Source: Faecalimonas sp.
GTDB lineage: Bacteria; Bacillota_A; Clostridia; Lachnospirales; Lachnospiraceae
Assembly (NCBI GenBank): GCA_026169575.1
Contig: JAPFCT010000042.1
Coordinates: forward strand, 1 to 8,220
Length of the DNA: 8,220 nt
Direction: 5' to 3'
Under the pieces are notes generated by a model that made no database searches, was not told the DNA's origin, and saw nothing but the letters and a program-made list of their open reading frames with translations. This document shows positions 7,414 through 8,220 of the stretch, piece by piece. The position numbers and the translations under genes were made by a program. Numbering within the stretch: position 1 is the first letter of the stretch; every line of letters starts with the position of its first letter.

Positions 7414-8220
7414 CTACCTTTTTCCTCTCACATAGTATCCTTTGGAAATCTGCATGATCGTTCCGCTCATTTCCAAAGAAACAAGCTGCCGCATCAGTTC
7501 TGGAATCGGCAGCTTTGTTTCCGCCAGTATCTGGCCGATACTCTTCGGGTTCAAATCGAGACAACTATACACTATATTTTGTTCAGTTTCAAGTGTTATT
7601 TTATTTTCTGTCATATTCTTCACAAAATTTCCACAAATATTAAGATCTTCTAAAAGCTCCTCCGGGGATAAAATGATCCCTGCACCCTGCCGGATCAGAC
7701 GGTTACACCCGCGGCTTAACTGACTGTCCACACTTCCCGGAAGTGCATAGACATCCTTCCCCTGCTCCAGCGCCATATCTGCTGTGATCAGTGATCCGCT
7801 GCGTTCTCTTGCTTCTATGACGATCACCACATCCGCAAGGCCGCTGATCAGACGGTTTCTTGCCGGAAAATACTGTGCAAGAGGCGGGCTTCCCGGCAGC
7901 TGTTCGGACAAAATCCCGCCATATTTTTTTAAATCTTCATAAAGCCCCTTATTTTCCCGCGGATAGCAGACATCCACTCCACTTCCAAGCACGCCAAATG
8001 TTCCCCCTCTCCCATGCAGGGCTCCCCTCTGTGCCGCAGCATCGACCCCTCTTGCCATACCACTGATCACAGATATCCCCGCCTCACTCAGAATGCTCCC
8101 AATCCTTGCCGCATACGTTTCCCCATAATAACTGCAGTTTCGCGCTCCGACGACAGCTGCCGTCTTTTTCCCCTGCTGCGGAAGCTTTCCCATCACATAA
8201 ACTGCATAGGGCGGCAACGC
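7414..8220 (-). CDS. dprA: DNA processing protein DprA (Smf), 5'-truncated by the window edge
   Basis: Binds incoming single-stranded DNA and loads RecA during natural transformation; also kept in many species without known competence. The visible part is 268 residues, starting inside the motif LPPYAVYVMGKL that precedes the Rossmann-like core. Roughly 90-100 N-terminal residues lie beyond the edge. The core shows AAVVGARNCSYYGETYA, SVISGMARGVDAAAQRGAL, TFGVLGSGVDVCYPREN, YFPARNRLISGLADVVIVIE, RSGSLITADMALEQGKDVYA and LPGSVDSQLSRGCNRLIRQG, all standard DprA motifs. The last 65 or so residues (LDLNPKSIGQILAETKLPIP onward) look like the C-terminal winged-helix domain. A TTG near 8217 is an internal Leu codon, not a start. 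Stop TAG at 7414-7416, 26 nt before topA. Confidence 0.96.
   Translation of the reverse strand, partial: ALPPYAVYVMGKLPQQGKKTAAVVGARNCSYYGETYAARIGSILSEAGISVISGMARGVDAAAQRGALHGRGGTFGVLGSGVDVCYPRENKGLYEDLKKYGGILSEQLPGSPPLAQYFPARNRLISGLADVVIVIEARERSGSLITADMALEQGKDVYALPGSVDSQLSRGCNRLIRQGAGIILSPEELLEDLNICGNFVKNMTENKITLETEQNIVYSCLDLNPKSIGQILAETKLPIPELMRQLVSLEMSGTIMQISKGYYVRGKR

Noticed and set aside
8215..8217. TTG at 8217 as the start of DprA
   Set aside because: It is an internal leucine codon in the conserved LPP-containing motif; the frame is open to the window edge and the N-terminal domain is missing.

Overview
The window looks like ordinary core chromosome of a low-to-moderate-GC Gram-positive Clostridia, most likely a Lachnospiraceae gut bacterium. 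Evidence: a CodY regulator, a groESL operon under a CIRCE element, strong AAGGAGG-type ribosome binding sites, sigma-A type promoters, and the chromosome order dprA-topA-codY plus groES-groEL-guaB. I could not fix a genus by eye. Every gene I can support is on the minus strand, so transcription runs from the right edge to the left. The plus-strand open frames are antisense shadows of these genes.

Right to left in transcription order. A 5'-truncated dprA (DNA uptake and recombination mediator) ends 26 nt before topA (topoisomerase I with three C-terminal zinc ribbons). A 140-nt intergenic region follows. It has two candidate promoters and a 13/15 match to the CodY box, and it leads into codY, the global nutrient repressor. 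After codY comes a perfect 12-bp hairpin, then a 101-aa acidic, cysteine-containing protein I do not recognise. Its stop codon sits 1 bp from the -35 box of the groES promoter. A perfect CIRCE operator lies just after that promoter, followed by a structured leader, groES, an unusually long 167-nt intercistronic spacer with two perfect small hairpins, and groEL.

groEL ends in a strong intrinsic terminator. Overlapping the end of its T-tract is a new promoter for a 162-aa membrane-anchored protein of unknown function. The left end holds guaB (IMP dehydrogenase), 3'-truncated at the window edge, with its own promoter and a leader of about 115 nt.

The functional themes are DNA topology and uptake (dprA, topA), nutrient and GTP status (codY, guaB) and protein folding stress (groESL under HrcA). 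I found no mobile element, CRISPR array, tRNA, rRNA or recognisable riboswitch, and no gene-free stretch longer than about 190 nt. I do not see a new multi-gene system. The items most worth a second look are the CodY autoregulatory site, the apparent loss of the known CodY ligand-pocket segments, the two unknown small genes wedged into conserved operons, and the RNA hairpins around groESL and after codY.
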